DNA of 64,000 bases from an uncultured bacterium. GTDB taxonomy: Bacteria; CSSED10-310; CALFER01. Under the pieces are notes generated by a model that was not told the origin of the DNA, did not search any database, and was given only the letters and a program-made list of their open reading frames with translations. Made by a program: the position numbers and the translations under genes. This document shows positions 54,808-64,000 of the stretch, piece after piece (positions within the stretch are counted from its first letter, which is position 1; each line of letters begins with the position of its first letter). The stretch is taken from the NCBI GenBank assembly GCA_937951895.1, contig CALFER010000025.1, positions 62,001-126,000 on the forward strand, given 5' to 3'.

Positions 54808-56181
54808 ATGGAAAACACTGAGTTCCAACAACAGTACGATTTGCAGGCGCGCGAGCCGGATTTCGACTTCATGCGCTATGTGTACGCCCTCCTGCGACAC
54901 ATCTGGATCATCCTCCTGTGCACCCTGTTCGCTGTTTCGATCATGGCGATCAAATTGCACTCCAGGGAAGATCGCTACAGCACATCGGCGGTGATCCTGG
55001 TCGAGAATCAGGGCATATCGGTCGGAACCAACAACCCCTACTACAGACTCCCGAATTACCTCGATCCGGATATGATCAAACAGTGGATGTATTCCACACC
55101 GGTCATGACCAAGATCCGGGCTTTGATGCCGCCGGATTCCATGGTATTTGCCGGGAATTTCAATATTTCGTTCCCTCTGCGAAAACCGGGAGAAATCACC
55201 ACACAGCTTCTGGTTTCAATCCGGGCCTCGGCTGGAGTGCCGAATGATGCCTATCTCATGGCCGATAACATGATCAAGGCGTTCCGCTCGCAGTTGCTCG
55301 ATAATCAACTGCAGCAGACGCGCGACTCGATGACCTGGATGGCCGACCGTCTCGCAGATCAAAAACGGAAGGTGGAAGAAGCCGAGGCGCGGTTTCAGGA
55401 ATACAAACAGAGCATCATGGTTGTCAGTTTCGAAGATCAGAAATTGAATGAAAGCCGCGCGATCATGGACGCCACTTCGGAGTTGACCCAGATCACGAAT
55501 GAGCAACTCCAGCTGGAAGTCGAGTTGAAGAAACTGAAGGATTCGATCAGCAAGGGAGAATCTTACTCGGATCTGACGTTCCAGAGTCAGAACATTGCCA
55601 CCATCACGGCAATGCTCACGGAGATGAACACGCTGAAAGCCAAGCTTGACGAGAATCTGAAAGTGTTCAAGGAGATGCATCCGGTCATCGCCGAGATCAA
55701 ACAGCAGATTGGGACACTGCGAAACAGGATCGAAGCCGAAAAAACCACTGCGATCACGGCCTTGGAAATCCGAAATCAGACCCTGCTGGACAGAGCGAGC
55801 ATCGTGCAGAAGTCAATCGACGAACGCAAAGAATTGTCGCAGGCGGTGTCGCAGAAAGAACTTCAGTACCGAATCCTCGAGCGCGATGTCAAAACCAATT
55901 CCGAGTTGTACAACAGCCTCCTGTCCGAACTCGAAGGGACCGATCTTCGGGGAAAAATCGAGGCGACATCGATTACCGTCATCGAACCCCCGTTCGTGCC
56001 GATGGCTCCGGACCCCAAGCGGATCCCTCACAATATCGTCAAGGCAATTGCTCTGGGTATCTTCATCGGAGTGGTGATCGCATTGCTGATCGATTACTTC
56101 GAAACGACGCTACGGAGCCCGGAAGATGTCGAACGAAAACTGGGATTGCCGGTGGTCGGGATGATCCCCGAGAAAATGTGA
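54808..56181 (+). CDS. Polysaccharide chain-length determinant (Wzz/GumC-like)
   Basis: A 457-residue inner-membrane protein with helices near residues 30-50 (HIWIILLCTLFAVSIMAI) and 415-440 (IVKAIALGIFIGVVIALLID), and a long periplasmic coiled coil (residues ~165-380). The PxxP motif lies before the second helix (FVPMAPDPKRIPHN). It controls chain length and pairs with the separate BY-kinase-like ATPase at 61474-62223. No fused kinase domain. Confidence 0.9.
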   Translation: MENTEFQQQYDLQAREPDFDFMRYVYALLRHIWIILLCTLFAVSIMAIKLHSREDRYSTSAVILVENQGISVGTNNPYYRLPNYLDPDMIKQWMYSTPVMTKIRALMPPDSMVFAGNFNISFPLRKPGEITTQLLVSIRASAGVPNDAYLMADNMIKAFRSQLLDNQLQQTRDSMTWMADRLADQKRKVEEAEARFQEYKQSIMVVSFEDQKLNESRAIMDATSELTQITNEQLQLEVELKKLKDSISKGESYSDLTFQSQNIATITAMLTEMNTLKAKLDENLKVFKEMHPVIAEIKQQIGTLRNRIEAEKTTAITALEIRNQTLLDRASIVQKSIDERKELSQAVSQKELQYRILERDVKTNSELYNSLLSELEGTDLRGKIEATSITVIEPPFVPMAPDPKRIPHNIVKAIALGIFIGVVIALLIDYFETTLRSPEDVERKLGLPVVGMIPEKM

Positions 56182-56248
56182 AAACGACGGCGTATCTCTG
56201 CTGCCCCGGATGCACAAGAGCATCTGTTCGCGGGAAACCTAAGGAATT

Positions 56249-56800
56249 ATGAAACTGATCGAAACCCGATTACAGGGTGTCTGGTTGATTGAGCCGCGTG
56301 TTTTTAAAGACGCGCGAGGGTTTTTCTTTGAGAGTTATCATGCGGGAAAGTTCGCTGCGGCAGGGATCCGTACGGAGTGGCTGCAGGATAATCATGCCGG
56401 ATCCGTCCGAGATACTCTTCGAGGTTTGCACTTTCAGCGCGGTGTCGGGCAGGCGAAAATGGTGCGATGTATCACAGGCGAAATCTGGGATGTCGTCGTC
56501 GATTTGAGACCGGACTCCTCCGCGTTCGGAAGTTGGCATGCTGAGATTCTATCGTCTGAGAATCACCGCATGCTCTATATCCCGGAAGGGTTTGCGCACG
56601 GATACGCGGTATTGAGTGATTGGTCTGAGGTCGTGTATAAGTGCGGTACGGAATATGATCCCGCCACAGAAGATGGCATCATGTGGAATGACCCGGACAT
56701 CGCCGTCGCCTGGCCCCTGTCAACTCCACTCCTGTCGGATCGTGATCGAACCAATCAAACACTTCGGGAATATCGCCGTAAAATGGGGATTCAAAGATGA
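56249..56800 (+). CDS. rfbC: dTDP-4-dehydrorhamnose 3,5-epimerase
   Basis: A 183-residue cupin enzyme: [40 protein letters not shown] (active-site His), [14 protein letters not shown], and [20 protein letters not shown]. It acts in dTDP-L-rhamnose synthesis. The rfbA ATG overlaps its stop by four bases. rfbB and rfbD are not seen in this window. Confidence 0.93.
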   Translation: MKLIETRLQGVWLIEPRVFKDARGFFFESYHAGKFAAAGIRTEWLQDNHAGSVRDTLRGLHFQRGVGQAKMVRCITGEIWDVVVDLRPDSSAFGSWHAEILSSENHRMLYIPEGFAHGYAVLSDWSEVVYKCGTEYDPATEDGIMWNDPDIAVAWPLSTPLLSDRDRTNQTLREYRRKMGIQR

Positions 56801-57672
56801 TGCATCGAAAAGGAATCATTCTCGCCGGAGGAGCCGGTACGCGGTTGCACCCGCTGACCCGGGTGGTCAGCAAGCAACTCCTGCCGATCTATGACAAACC
56901 AATGGTGTATTACCCATTGTCGACTCTGATGCTGTCGGGCATCCGCGAGATCCTGATCATTTCCACTCCGCGAGATCTTCCGTTGTATGAAGAGTTGCTG
57001 GGCGACGGGTCACAATGGGGAATCAATCTGTCTTATGCCGTGCAACCTCATCCGGAAGGCCTGGCACAAGCATTCATTATCGGCGAATCATTTTTAGACG
57101 GACATCCGGCCTGCCTGATTCTCGGCGACAACATCTTCTATGGACAAGGCCTCCAGAATCTCCTGCAGAATGCCTCCGCTCGAGGCACGGGTGCTTCCAT
57201 CTTCGGGTATTGGGTGAAGGATCCCGAGCGGTATGGCGTGGTATCCTTCGATCCGAAAGGCCAGGCAGAATCAATCGAAGAGAAGCCATCGAATCCGAGA
57301 TCCAATTATGCTGTTGTCGGGTTGTATTACTACGATTCGGATGTGAGTCGGATTGCCCGTGAGATCCGACCATCCCCTCGAGGCGAACTCGAAATCACCG
57401 ACCTGAATCTGGTCTATCTCAAAGCTGGCAGATTGTTTGTCGAGTTGCTCAGTCGCGGAGTCGCATGGCTGGATACCGGTACGCAGGAATCCCTGCTCCA
57501 GGCGTCCCATTTCGTCCACACGATCGAATCCCGACAGGGGCTGAAAATAGCATGTCCGGAGGAAATCGCATGGAGATTGCGCTATATCACTTCGGATGAA
57601 CTGCTGAGGATTGCCGGGAATCTGGGGAAGTGCTCGTATTCGGATTATCTCAAGTCACTGCTGGAACACTGA
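56797..57672 (+). CDS. rfbA: Glucose-1-phosphate thymidylyltransferase
   Basis: A 291-residue nucleotidyltransferase: [72 protein letters not shown] and [16 protein letters not shown]. It makes dTDP-glucose, the first step of the dTDP-rhamnose path. Confidence 0.95.
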   Translation: MMHRKGIILAGGAGTRLHPLTRVVSKQLLPIYDKPMVYYPLSTLMLSGIREILIISTPRDLPLYEELLGDGSQWGINLSYAVQPHPEGLAQAFIIGESFLDGHPACLILGDNIFYGQGLQNLLQNASARGTGASIFGYWVKDPERYGVVSFDPKGQAESIEEKPSNPRSNYAVVGLYYYDSDVSRIAREIRPSPRGELEITDLNLVYLKAGRLFVELLSRGVAWLDTGTQESLLQASHFVHTIESRQGLKIACPEEIAWRLRYITSDELLRIAGNLGKCSYSDYLKSLLEH

Positions 57673-57694
57673 ACTCGCTCAGAGGAGACACCGC

Positions 57695-58645
57695 GTGGGT
57701 ATGCTTGGAACAACAACCCGGATTTGTTTGACAGGAGGCGCAGGCTTTCTGGGGAGTTATGTCCTGGAGGCATTGCGTGAAAGCGGCTGCGAGCACGTGT
57801 TTGTGCCGACCATCGATCGCTATGACCTGACGAAACATGACGACGTTCTGAGAATGTATCGGGATGCGAAACCGGACATCGTGATTCATCTCGCGGCAAT
57901 GGTCGGTGGAATCGGCGCCAATATGCGTAACCCCGCACGATACTTTTATGAAAATCTGATCATGGGGGTTCAGTTGATTCACGAAGCCTGGCGGAGCGGC
58001 GTATCCAAATTCGTGGCGATCGGCACGATCTGCGCGTATCCGAAACACTCTCCGGTTCCGTTCCGGGAAGAGACCTTATGGGATGGATATCCGGAGGAAA
58101 CGAATGCTCCTTACGGCCTGGCCAAGAAAATGCTTCTCGTTCAATCCCAGGCATATCGCGCCCAATACCATTTCAACTCGATCTATCTCCTTCCGGTCAA
58201 TCTCTATGGCCCGCGCGATAACTTCGCACCCGATACATCCCATGTCATCCCGGCCATCATCAAAAAAATCCATGATGCACAGTCTCAGGGACGCGATTCG
58301 ATTACGATCTGGGGAGACGGTTCTCCGAGTCGAGAGTTTCTCCATGCACGCGATGCCGCCGATGCCATCGTGCTGGCAACAGAAAAATACAACAAACCGG
58401 AACCAGTCAATCTGGGGACGGGCCATGAGATATCGATCCGTGAGCTTGTCGGGAAACTGACTGAGATCATGGAATACAAAGGAAGAATCGAGTGGGATAC
58501 GACAAAACCGAACGGCCAGCCCCGCCGGTGTCTCGACGTGTCGCGTGCATTCGATGAATTCGGTTTTCGAGCGCGGATTGGATTTGACGAGGGACTGCGG
58601 GAGACCGTCGAATGGTACCGCCGTGTCGGCTGCAAGGAGATGTGA
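57695..58645 (+). CDS. fcl: GDP-L-fucose synthase
   Basis: A 316-residue SDR enzyme: [67 protein letters not shown], catalytic [11 protein letters not shown] and LYGPRDNF. It converts GDP-4-keto-6-deoxymannose to GDP-fucose. GTG at 57695 has AGAGGAGA six bases upstream and is preferred to the ATG at 57701. The partner gmd is not in the window. Confidence 0.9.
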   Translation: MGMLGTTTRICLTGGAGFLGSYVLEALRESGCEHVFVPTIDRYDLTKHDDVLRMYRDAKPDIVIHLAAMVGGIGANMRNPARYFYENLIMGVQLIHEAWRSGVSKFVAIGTICAYPKHSPVPFREETLWDGYPEETNAPYGLAKKMLLVQSQAYRAQYHFNSIYLLPVNLYGPRDNFAPDTSHVIPAIIKKIHDAQSQGRDSITIWGDGSPSREFLHARDAADAIVLATEKYNKPEPVNLGTGHEISIRELVGKLTEIMEYKGRIEWDTTKPNGQPRRCLDVSRAFDEFGFRARIGFDEGLRETVEWYRRVGCKEM

Positions 58646-58683
58646 TCGCCAAGCGATCGTGCCGCCCATGTATCGACACTATC

Positions 58684-58712
58684 TTGATTTATACCATCTG
58701 ATTTGCAATACT
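58684..58712 (+). promoter_or_regulatory. Candidate internal promoter before the export genes
   Basis: TTGATT (58684-58689), 17-base spacer, AATACT (58707-58712), about 43 bases before the ATG at 58755. Each box matches four of six consensus bases. Confidence 0.3.
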
Positions 58713-58754
58713 TGTCCGGAAGTGAGATGCACTTCTCATGAAAGGTGGGCGGGC

Positions 58755-59252
58755 ATGAGAACACATATGGTCGTTTTGGTTGCTCTGTTTTGTTTGGTTG
58801 TAAGTGTGTTTGCGCAGCAGGAAACCGAGCAGAATAAGGACTTTGTTCTGCATGAGGAATTTGCGGGACTGCTCTTCGATCACCTCGAACTCGGAGATCC
58901 GGGCACGGCGATCAACCAATCCGAAAAAACGGCTGCATTGATCGAACTCGGCTTTACTCCCAGAAAAGGGTATATCCCCGGGCAGAAGCTCACCTTCGGC
59001 GAAATGGCGGAAGTGCTGATATTCGTCTATAGCCTGACGGACAAGCTCCAGAAGGATTTCACACAGCAACAGGCCGTTGATCTGTTGGTCGATGAAAAGA
59101 TACTGCCCGAAAAAGTGGATCCGACAAAACTGGTCGATTACAACTTCGCCCTCGATGTCATTCGCAAAATTCCGATGGGGCCAAATGCCGTTCCCAAGAC
59201 GGTTCTGCTCCCGAGAATTCCGCGTGAACCGCCATTGAGCCGACTTGATTGA
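58755..59252 (+). CDS. Small secreted protein of unknown function
   Basis: A 165-residue protein with a signal peptide (MVVLVALFCLVVSVFAQQ). The mature part is helical and acidic (LHEEFAGLLFDHLELGDPGT, LTFGEMAEVLIFVYSL) and looks like a pair of EF-hand-free helical hairpins ending in a Pro-rich tail. Not recognised. ATG at 58755 has AAAGGTGGG upstream. It lies between fcl and the outer-membrane barrel, so an export or localisation role is possible. Confidence 0.6.
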   Translation: MRTHMVVLVALFCLVVSVFAQQETEQNKDFVLHEEFAGLLFDHLELGDPGTAINQSEKTAALIELGFTPRKGYIPGQKLTFGEMAEVLIFVYSLTDKLQKDFTQQQAVDLLVDEKILPEKVDPTKLVDYNFALDVIRKIPMGPNAVPKTVLLPRIPREPPLSRLD

Positions 59253-59276
59253 TCGTCACCCCCCGGAGGTTGATTC

Positions 59277-60500
59277 ATGTCAAAACTAGCTTTTAGCCTG
59301 ATTGTCGTGTTCGCCCTGATAGCCGCTGCGCCAATCAATAGCCGAGCGGCTCTTTTTAATTTTTCAGGTGGTCTGGATGTATATGGAACCTACGACGACA
59401 ATATTCTGCTGTTGAGCGAGGACGAGATCGCCGAATCGAACGTTGACCCTGAAGATTACATCCTTCAAGTGCACCCTTATCTGCAGTTGCTCGCAGAAGG
59501 CACTCGCACATCCATGATCCTTTACTATCAATATTATCATGAATGGTACCGCGAGGAGCATAATCTGGATCGAACGAATACGAGTTTTCATGACGGATAT
59601 ATCGACCTTTCATGGGAAGCAACGGATCGTCTTACAGTCAGTCTGTACGATCTGTACCGGGATTCACTGTATGGTCTGGAACGCGATGAAGTTCCCGAAA
59701 TCCGGGATGATTACCGCTTCAATCACTTCGCTCCAAAGATCAAATACAGCGATGAGGACCGCTTCCTGATCCAGGGCGGATTCAACTGGTTGATCCAGAA
59801 CTATGAAGAAGCCCCGATTATCTCGGAGGACGGCGAAATCGGATACGCCGACTGGGAAGAACTTGGCGGCCAGTTGGACGGAGAAATCTCGTTGAACACC
59901 CGTACGGATGTCACGGTTTCGACCGAATTCTGGGAGCGCGTGTACGATGAATCCAGGATCGCAAGCTACAGTGACTCGCAGGGATACTCCGTTAACCTCG
60001 GACTCAAACAGAAACTTGGTGAAAACTTCGATATGCGCGGTTACGCTCAGTATTCTCACCGTGAATTCGATGATCAGATCGCGGAGTCCGAAGACACGGC
60101 GTATGATGGTTTCGGCGGATCGATCGAACTGGAAAATCGATTCAAGGCTTACAGCGGATTCACCTTCCGCGCATTCTCAAGATTCGAAGGTTCGGAAAGA
60201 ATCAGCGGGGCTTTCTATCGCAGCACAGGTCTCGAAGGCGAATTCTTCACCATCCTGGGAAAACATGTCGAAACCGCATTCAAATTCCATTACTCACAGT
60301 ATTCATACGACAACGTCGGCGAAGGGTGGAAGGATGATTTTCTTCGTGCCGCGGTCACACTGGGATACCGGTTCAATCACTGGGTCAGCGTCCGTGGCCA
60401 GTATCAATACTCGGTTCGGGATTCAGAACGACCGAATGATGATTTCGATAACCACCTCGTCTCAATCTACCTGCACTTCTCGAAAGACTTCAATCACTGA
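59277..60500 (+). CDS. Outer-membrane beta-barrel protein of the polysaccharide locus
   Basis: A 407-residue exported protein (signal FSLIVVFALIAAAPINSRA). The mature part alternates aromatic beta-strands (GGLDVYGTYDDNILLLSEDE, ILYYQYYHEWYREE) and ends with HLVSIYLHFSKDFNH, as in the BBP2-type barrel proteins of exopolysaccharide loci. It lies just before the Wza-like export gene. ATG at 59277 has GGAGG upstream. Confidence 0.75.
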   Translation: MSKLAFSLIVVFALIAAAPINSRAALFNFSGGLDVYGTYDDNILLLSEDEIAESNVDPEDYILQVHPYLQLLAEGTRTSMILYYQYYHEWYREEHNLDRTNTSFHDGYIDLSWEATDRLTVSLYDLYRDSLYGLERDEVPEIRDDYRFNHFAPKIKYSDEDRFLIQGGFNWLIQNYEEAPIISEDGEIGYADWEELGGQLDGEISLNTRTDVTVSTEFWERVYDESRIASYSDSQGYSVNLGLKQKLGENFDMRGYAQYSHREFDDQIAESEDTAYDGFGGSIELENRFKAYSGFTFRAFSRFEGSERISGAFYRSTGLEGEFFTILGKHVETAFKFHYSQYSYDNVGEGWKDDFLRAAVTLGYRFNHWVSVRGQYQYSVRDSERPNDDFDNHLVSIYLHFSKDFNH

Positions 60501-60538
60501 TCGAATCTGACCTGACCTTCGTCGCAAACAGGAACTGC

Positions 60539-61435
60539 ATGAACTCAACATTCTATTCGATCCGCGTCGATCGCGTACTTATCTCCCTCGCAGTACTTCT
60601 CGCCATCGCTGCGACACTTTCATCCCCCGGATCGGCTCAAACTTCCGAGTATACTGTTGGCGTCGATGATGTATTGAAAATCACAGTCTCCGGCCGCTCG
60701 GATTATCGCCTTACCGAAGAAATCCCGGTCAGTCCATCCGGCGGAGTTACGCTATCCATTATGAAGGAACCGTTTATCGTCGAGGGAATGACAATCGATG
60801 AGATCGATTTGAAACTGACCGGGTTCCTGGCTGCACATTATCTCTATGATCCTCAGGTGACGGTCGAAGTCGCAAAGTATGTCAGCAAAAAGATTCTCGT
60901 GATCGGTGAAGTAAAGAATCCCGGAGAGATCGCCTTGCAAAAGAACTCGATCTCTCTGAAGGAACTGATGATTCAAACCGGCGGACCCATCGGAGACATC
61001 AATAAAACACTGGTGATTCTCAGGGAGGAAAACCAGGGAAGCGTCGACCCCATGGTGGTGAATCTGGATGAAATGCTGATGTCAACATCGCAGGACCAGG
61101 TGACCATCAAGGGCAATGACGTCGTCTATATTATCGGAAAAGATAAAAACCTTCCTGTTTCGGATCTCAATAATGTCATCTATGTCTTCGGAGAAGTCAC
61201 CAAGCCGGGACTCGTGCCATTCAGCCAGAACATGACTGTGCTCCGGGCCATTATCAGCGCCGGTAACTTTACAAAAGAAGCTGCTCCGAGCCGTACCAAC
61301 ATCAAGAGACGAATCAACAACAAAATCACCACGCTCAGCGCCGATATGGAAAAGGTGATGAGCGGCGGCGATAAAACACAGGATCTCACTCTTCAACCCG
61401 GCGATATGATCTACGTGCCACGAGCGATTTTCTGA
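60539..61435 (+). CDS. Polysaccharide export protein (Wza-like, SLBB)
   Basis: A 298-residue periplasmic/outer-membrane protein: signal ISLAVLLAIAATLSSPGSAQ, polysaccharide-export domain (YTVGVDDVLKITVSGRSDYR, DPQVTVEVAKYVSKKILVIG), then two SLBB-like repeats (GEVKNPGEIALQK, GEVTKPGLVPFSQN). It is shorter than Wza and lacks an obvious lipobox, so it may work with the adjacent barrel protein. Confidence 0.88.
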   Translation: MNSTFYSIRVDRVLISLAVLLAIAATLSSPGSAQTSEYTVGVDDVLKITVSGRSDYRLTEEIPVSPSGGVTLSIMKEPFIVEGMTIDEIDLKLTGFLAAHYLYDPQVTVEVAKYVSKKILVIGEVKNPGEIALQKNSISLKELMIQTGGPIGDINKTLVILREENQGSVDPMVVNLDEMLMSTSQDQVTIKGNDVVYIIGKDKNLPVSDLNNVIYVFGEVTKPGLVPFSQNMTVLRAIISAGNFTKEAAPSRTNIKRRINNKITTLSADMEKVMSGGDKTQDLTLQPGDMIYVPRAIF

Positions 61436-61473
61436 GCATTTCGGCGCTCCTTCACGAATTCAGGGGTTTTCGC

Positions 61474-62223
61474 ATGTTCAAAGCAAAAGAAGATAAAACG
61501 ACGGGCGTCCGCTTGTTCGATTTCGATTCATCTTCGGAACCTTTGGGTGAAGCATTCCGAATGCTGCGCCTCCAGATCGAAGCGGCTCTCGATTCATCCA
61601 CACGCAAACGATCTTCGACCATCCTGATAACCAGTTCGGTGCAATCCGAAGGGAAGACCACGGTTTCATGCAACCTGGCGCGAGTATGTGCCATTGCCAA
61701 AGTCCCAACCTTGCTGATGGATGCGGATTTCCGGAAACCGATGGTTCATGAAGCATTTGGAATCCATCGGAAACCGGGCATCACGGATCTGTTGCTGGAA
61801 GATATCCCGGATTCGATTCCGATCCAGCCGATCGAAGACTGCAACCTGAGTGTTCTCCCCGCCGGCAAGTCCATCAAGCACACCACCGAAATTCTCGGAT
61901 CTCCAGCATTCGACAACCTGCTCGAAAAACTGAGAAATCGATTCAAACTCATTATCATCGATTCGCCTCCAGCAGGCATCGTCTCCGATGCCGGTGTTCT
62001 CGCCCGAAAAGTCGAAGCCATTTACATCGTCGTCAGAGCGGGAAGCACCAACAGCCGATTGGTCGAAAAAACGATCCGGAGCCTGAAGGATCTCGGCGGG
62101 AATGTGAAAGGGATCATCATGTCGAGAATCGATGCACGGCGAGACCGCTATTATTATCACCACTACTATCCGCAGTATTACTCGAAATACTACCGCTCCG
62201 ATCTCCCCAAAGAAACCCCTTGA
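61474..62223 (+). CDS. BY-kinase-like ATPase (CpsD/CapB type)
   Basis: A 249-residue protein: Walker A SVQSEGKTTVSCNLA, Walker A' LLMDADFRKPMVHE, Walker B LIIIDSPPAGIVSD. The C-terminus is a tyrosine cluster (RYYYHHYYPQYYSKYYRS) that is autophosphorylated in BY-kinases. Membrane anchor and activator would be the separate Wzz-like protein at 54808-56181. Confidence 0.9.
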   Translation: MFKAKEDKTTGVRLFDFDSSSEPLGEAFRMLRLQIEAALDSSTRKRSSTILITSSVQSEGKTTVSCNLARVCAIAKVPTLLMDADFRKPMVHEAFGIHRKPGITDLLLEDIPDSIPIQPIEDCNLSVLPAGKSIKHTTEILGSPAFDNLLEKLRNRFKLIIIDSPPAGIVSDAGVLARKVEAIYIVVRAGSTNSRLVEKTIRSLKDLGGNVKGIIMSRIDARRDRYYYHHYYPQYYSKYYRSDLPKETP

Positions 62224-62251
62224 TCGGTCTTCTCCCGCGCAGGACACGGAA

Positions 62252-63226
62252 ATGATGCCTCGCAACTTTGCCCTCATCGGCGCTGCCGGCTACATCGCTC
62301 CCCGGCATATGAAAGCGATTTACGATACCGGCAACCAACTCGTCGCTGCCACCGATCCTCATGATGCCGTCGGCATTCTGGATCGGTACTCCATGAACGT
62401 CCGCTTCTTCCCTGAAATCGAGCGATTCGACAGACATATCGAAAAATTGCGCAGAGGTCCGGAAGATCAACGTGTGCATTACATCACGATCTGTTCACCG
62501 AACTATCTTCATGATGCCCATATCCGTCTGGCCCTGCGAACGGACACCGATGCCATCTGTGAAAAACCAGTGGTCATCAATCCATGGAATCTCGATGCAC
62601 TCGAGGTGATCGAAAATGAAACGGGCCATTCCGTTTTCACGATTCTGCAACTCCGCCTGCATCCTGCTTTGCTGGACCTCAAGATTCGACTCGACGAATC
62701 CAAACACGATCGGAAGCGCGACGTCCTTCTCACTTACATAACCGGTCGCGGCGCCTGGTACGGAGTATCCTGGAAGGGATCCGAAACAAAATCCGGTGGC
62801 ATCGCGATCAATATCGGAATTCACCTGTTCGATCTCCTGATCTGGCTCTTCGGGAATGTCGAATCAGTGCAACTGCACGACCGCAGCCCTTCCCGAATGT
62901 CCGGGTTTATCGAACTGAAAAACGCGAATGTGAGGTGGTTCCTTTCGATCGATGCGGAAGATATCCTTGAATCGATGACGGCACCCGCAACGCCGAATGC
63001 ATCAACGTTGCGAGTCATGACCGTCGACGGTGAAGTACTGCATTTTTCGGAAGGTTTTACCGACCTTCACTCGAAAGTTTATGAGCAAACGCTTGCGGGA
63101 CGAGGATTCAGAATCGCAGACGCCAGACCGTCCATTGAACTCGCGTATGCGATTCGATCGAGTCATCCGGCGTGGAATGAGGACACCGTGCATCCATGTT
63201 TGAAGAACCTGAAACTATCTCAGTGA
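62252..63226 (+). CDS. Gfo/Idh/MocA oxidoreductase (WbpB/WlbA-like)
   Basis: A 324-residue NAD-dependent dehydrogenase: NFALIGAAGYIAPRHMKAIY, ATDPHDAVGILDRY, ITICSPNYLHDAHIRLAL, EKPVVINPWNLD and GGIAINIGIHLFDLLIWLFG. This matches the UDP-GlcNAc-uronate 3-dehydrogenase group that makes UDP-3-keto sugars for di-N-acetylated uronic acids. ATG at 62252 is next to a second at 62255. A WbpD-like acyltransferase follows. Confidence 0.87.
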   Translation: MMPRNFALIGAAGYIAPRHMKAIYDTGNQLVAATDPHDAVGILDRYSMNVRFFPEIERFDRHIEKLRRGPEDQRVHYITICSPNYLHDAHIRLALRTDTDAICEKPVVINPWNLDALEVIENETGHSVFTILQLRLHPALLDLKIRLDESKHDRKRDVLLTYITGRGAWYGVSWKGSETKSGGIAINIGIHLFDLLIWLFGNVESVQLHDRSPSRMSGFIELKNANVRWFLSIDAEDILESMTAPATPNASTLRVMTVDGEVLHFSEGFTDLHSKVYEQTLAGRGFRIADARPSIELAYAIRSSHPAWNEDTVHPCLKNLKLSQ

Positions 63227-63227
63227 T

Positions 63228-63872
63228 ATGAGCTATTTTCACCACGAAACCGCATGTGTCGATCAGCCCTGCGAGATAGGCGACGGCACCCGAATCTGGC
63301 ATTTCTGTCATATCATGTCGGGTGTTAAAATCGGAAGGCAGTGCATTTTCGGACAAAACTGTCATGTCGCGAATGATGTCGTTATCGGGAACAACGTCAA
63401 GGTCCAGAACAACGTGTCGATCTACACCGGTACTACGATCGAGGACGATGTTTTTCTGGGGCCGTCATGCGTGCTGACAAACGTGACCAATCCCCGCTCT
63501 CAGATCAACCGGCATGCGCTTTATGAGAAGACCTTGCTCCGGAAAGGATGTTCGATCGGCGCTAACGCAACCGTTGTCTGCGGGGTCACGATCGGTCGGT
63601 ATGCGTTTATTGCCGCCGGAGCTGTCGTGACCCGCGATATCCCTGATTATGCTCTCATCATCGGCGTGCCGGGACGGCAGGCAGGCTGGATCAGTCGACA
63701 TGGTTACCGTCTCCCGGATCCCGATTCCGAAGGCATCATGCGATGCCCTGAATCGGGATTGCGGTATCAGATCATCAGCGAGGCGCCTCTGCGGACATCC
63801 GAAACTGGATGCCGTGTCCGGTGTATCGATCTGGACGAAAACGCACCCCTGAGCGACCTGATGCAACCATAA
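63228..63872 (+). CDS. Left-handed beta-helix acetyltransferase (WbpD/WlbB-like)
   Basis: A 214-residue hexapeptide-repeat acyltransferase: GDGTRIWHFCHIMSGVKIGR, CVLTNVTNPRSQINRH, GCSIGANATVVCGVTIGRYA, IIGVPGRQAGW. It would N-acetylate the 3-amino UDP-sugar acid. It begins one base after the WbpB-like stop. An aminotransferase (WbpE) is expected past the window. Confidence 0.9.
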   Translation: MSYFHHETACVDQPCEIGDGTRIWHFCHIMSGVKIGRQCIFGQNCHVANDVVIGNNVKVQNNVSIYTGTTIEDDVFLGPSCVLTNVTNPRSQINRHALYEKTLLRKGCSIGANATVVCGVTIGRYAFIAAGAVVTRDIPDYALIIGVPGRQAGWISRHGYRLPDPDSEGIMRCPESGLRYQIISEAPLRTSETGCRVRCIDLDENAPLSDLMQP

Positions 63873-63903
63873 TCCATTGGAGGCAGTGGTTCCGGTCAAT
63901 CGC

Positions 63904-64000
63904 ATGAATGAACCATCAATACTGAACATGAACCCCGATCCCATCACAATTCTCGTAATTGCGAGAGGCGGATCGAAGGGTGTCCCCGGAAAAAATCTCG
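63904..64000 (+). CDS. CMP-sugar (acylneuraminate) synthetase, 3' partial
   Basis: The first ~32 residues are in the window and the gene continues past it: ITILVIARGGSKGVPGKNL is the nucleotide-binding loop of CMP-NeuAc/CMP-Kdo synthetases. ATG at 63904 or 63928. It suggests that a nonulosonic acid such as sialic or pseudaminic acid is made for the same polysaccharide. Confidence 0.75.
   Translation, partial: MNEPSILNMNPDPITILVIARGGSKGVPGKNL

Overview
This window reads as a chromosomal segment of an uncultured, anaerobic, diderm (Gram-negative-type) bacterium. The evidence is a complete-looking inner-to-outer-membrane type II secretion operon, an RND/adaptor/TolC efflux operon, an outer-membrane polysaccharide export system, and an NAD-linked selenocysteine formate dehydrogenase. 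Base composition is moderately GC-rich and coding density is very high, with many ATGA stop/start overlaps and no gene-free stretch longer than about 300 bases. No rRNA, tRNA, transposase, integrase or CRISPR array was seen. The phylum cannot be fixed from the sequence alone; the Thr-Pro-rich linker plus Cys-containing C-terminal domain of the giant protease suggests a poorly sampled candidate phylum.

Layout. 1-9.5 kb: an OFA-type MFS carrier and an HD-domain protein (+) face a formate dehydrogenase operon (-): receiver protein, NuoE-NuoF fusion, FdhA, ferritin-like protein, FdhD, P-loop NTPase, MobA. The fdhA reading frame crosses an in-frame TGA at 6243-6245, in the context HCART-U-H, followed at once by a GGUCU-loop hairpin, so it is a selenoprotein and not a broken gene. 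9.5-12.4 kb: a urea-transporter-like membrane protein with a TPR block between its two halves, coupled to a PaaK/CapK-like adenylate-forming enzyme. 12.4-14 kb: a sigma-like protein and two unknown proteins. 14-28 kb: gspC-D-E-F-I-J-K-L-M (-) directly downstream of a 1,695-residue secreted subtilase, a likely substrate. 28-34.6 kb: Ser/Thr kinase, AI-2E permease, PIN-PhoH ATPase, a thioredoxin/zinc-ribbon/HesB-like cluster in which the HesB-like protein is a second selenoprotein (TGA at 31802-31804), a DUF3187-like outer-membrane protein, and an ECF sigma/anti-sigma pair preceded by a 15-bp perfect hairpin that covers the sigma ribosome binding site. 34.6-40.6 kb: RND efflux operon. 40.8-46.4 kb: a receiver-DUF4388-TPR protein, RpiB with a C-terminal extension, a Crp/Fnr regulator, a TatD-radical SAM fusion, HU and a PC4-like protein.

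46.5-64 kb is an envelope polysaccharide region: a GT9 glycosyltransferase and polyprenyl-phosphate sugar transferase behind a near-consensus promoter, a sugar epimerase, an FHA-GGDEF cyclase, a GT-C-like membrane protein and a methyltransferase-GT2 fusion on the opposite strand, a NusG/RfaH-like antiterminator, Wzz-like chain-length protein, RfbC, RfbA, GDP-fucose synthase, a small secreted protein, an outer-membrane barrel, Wza-like export protein, a BY-kinase-like ATPase, WbpB/WbpD-like UDP-sugar acid enzymes, and the start of a CMP-sugar synthetase cut by the window edge.

The strongest points for follow-up are the two selenoproteins (the cell must have SelA/B/C/D), the loss of predicted iron-sulfur ligands in the NuoE half, the absence of the CxxC motif in FdhD, the TPR-split urea transporter, and the hairpin over the ECF sigma start.
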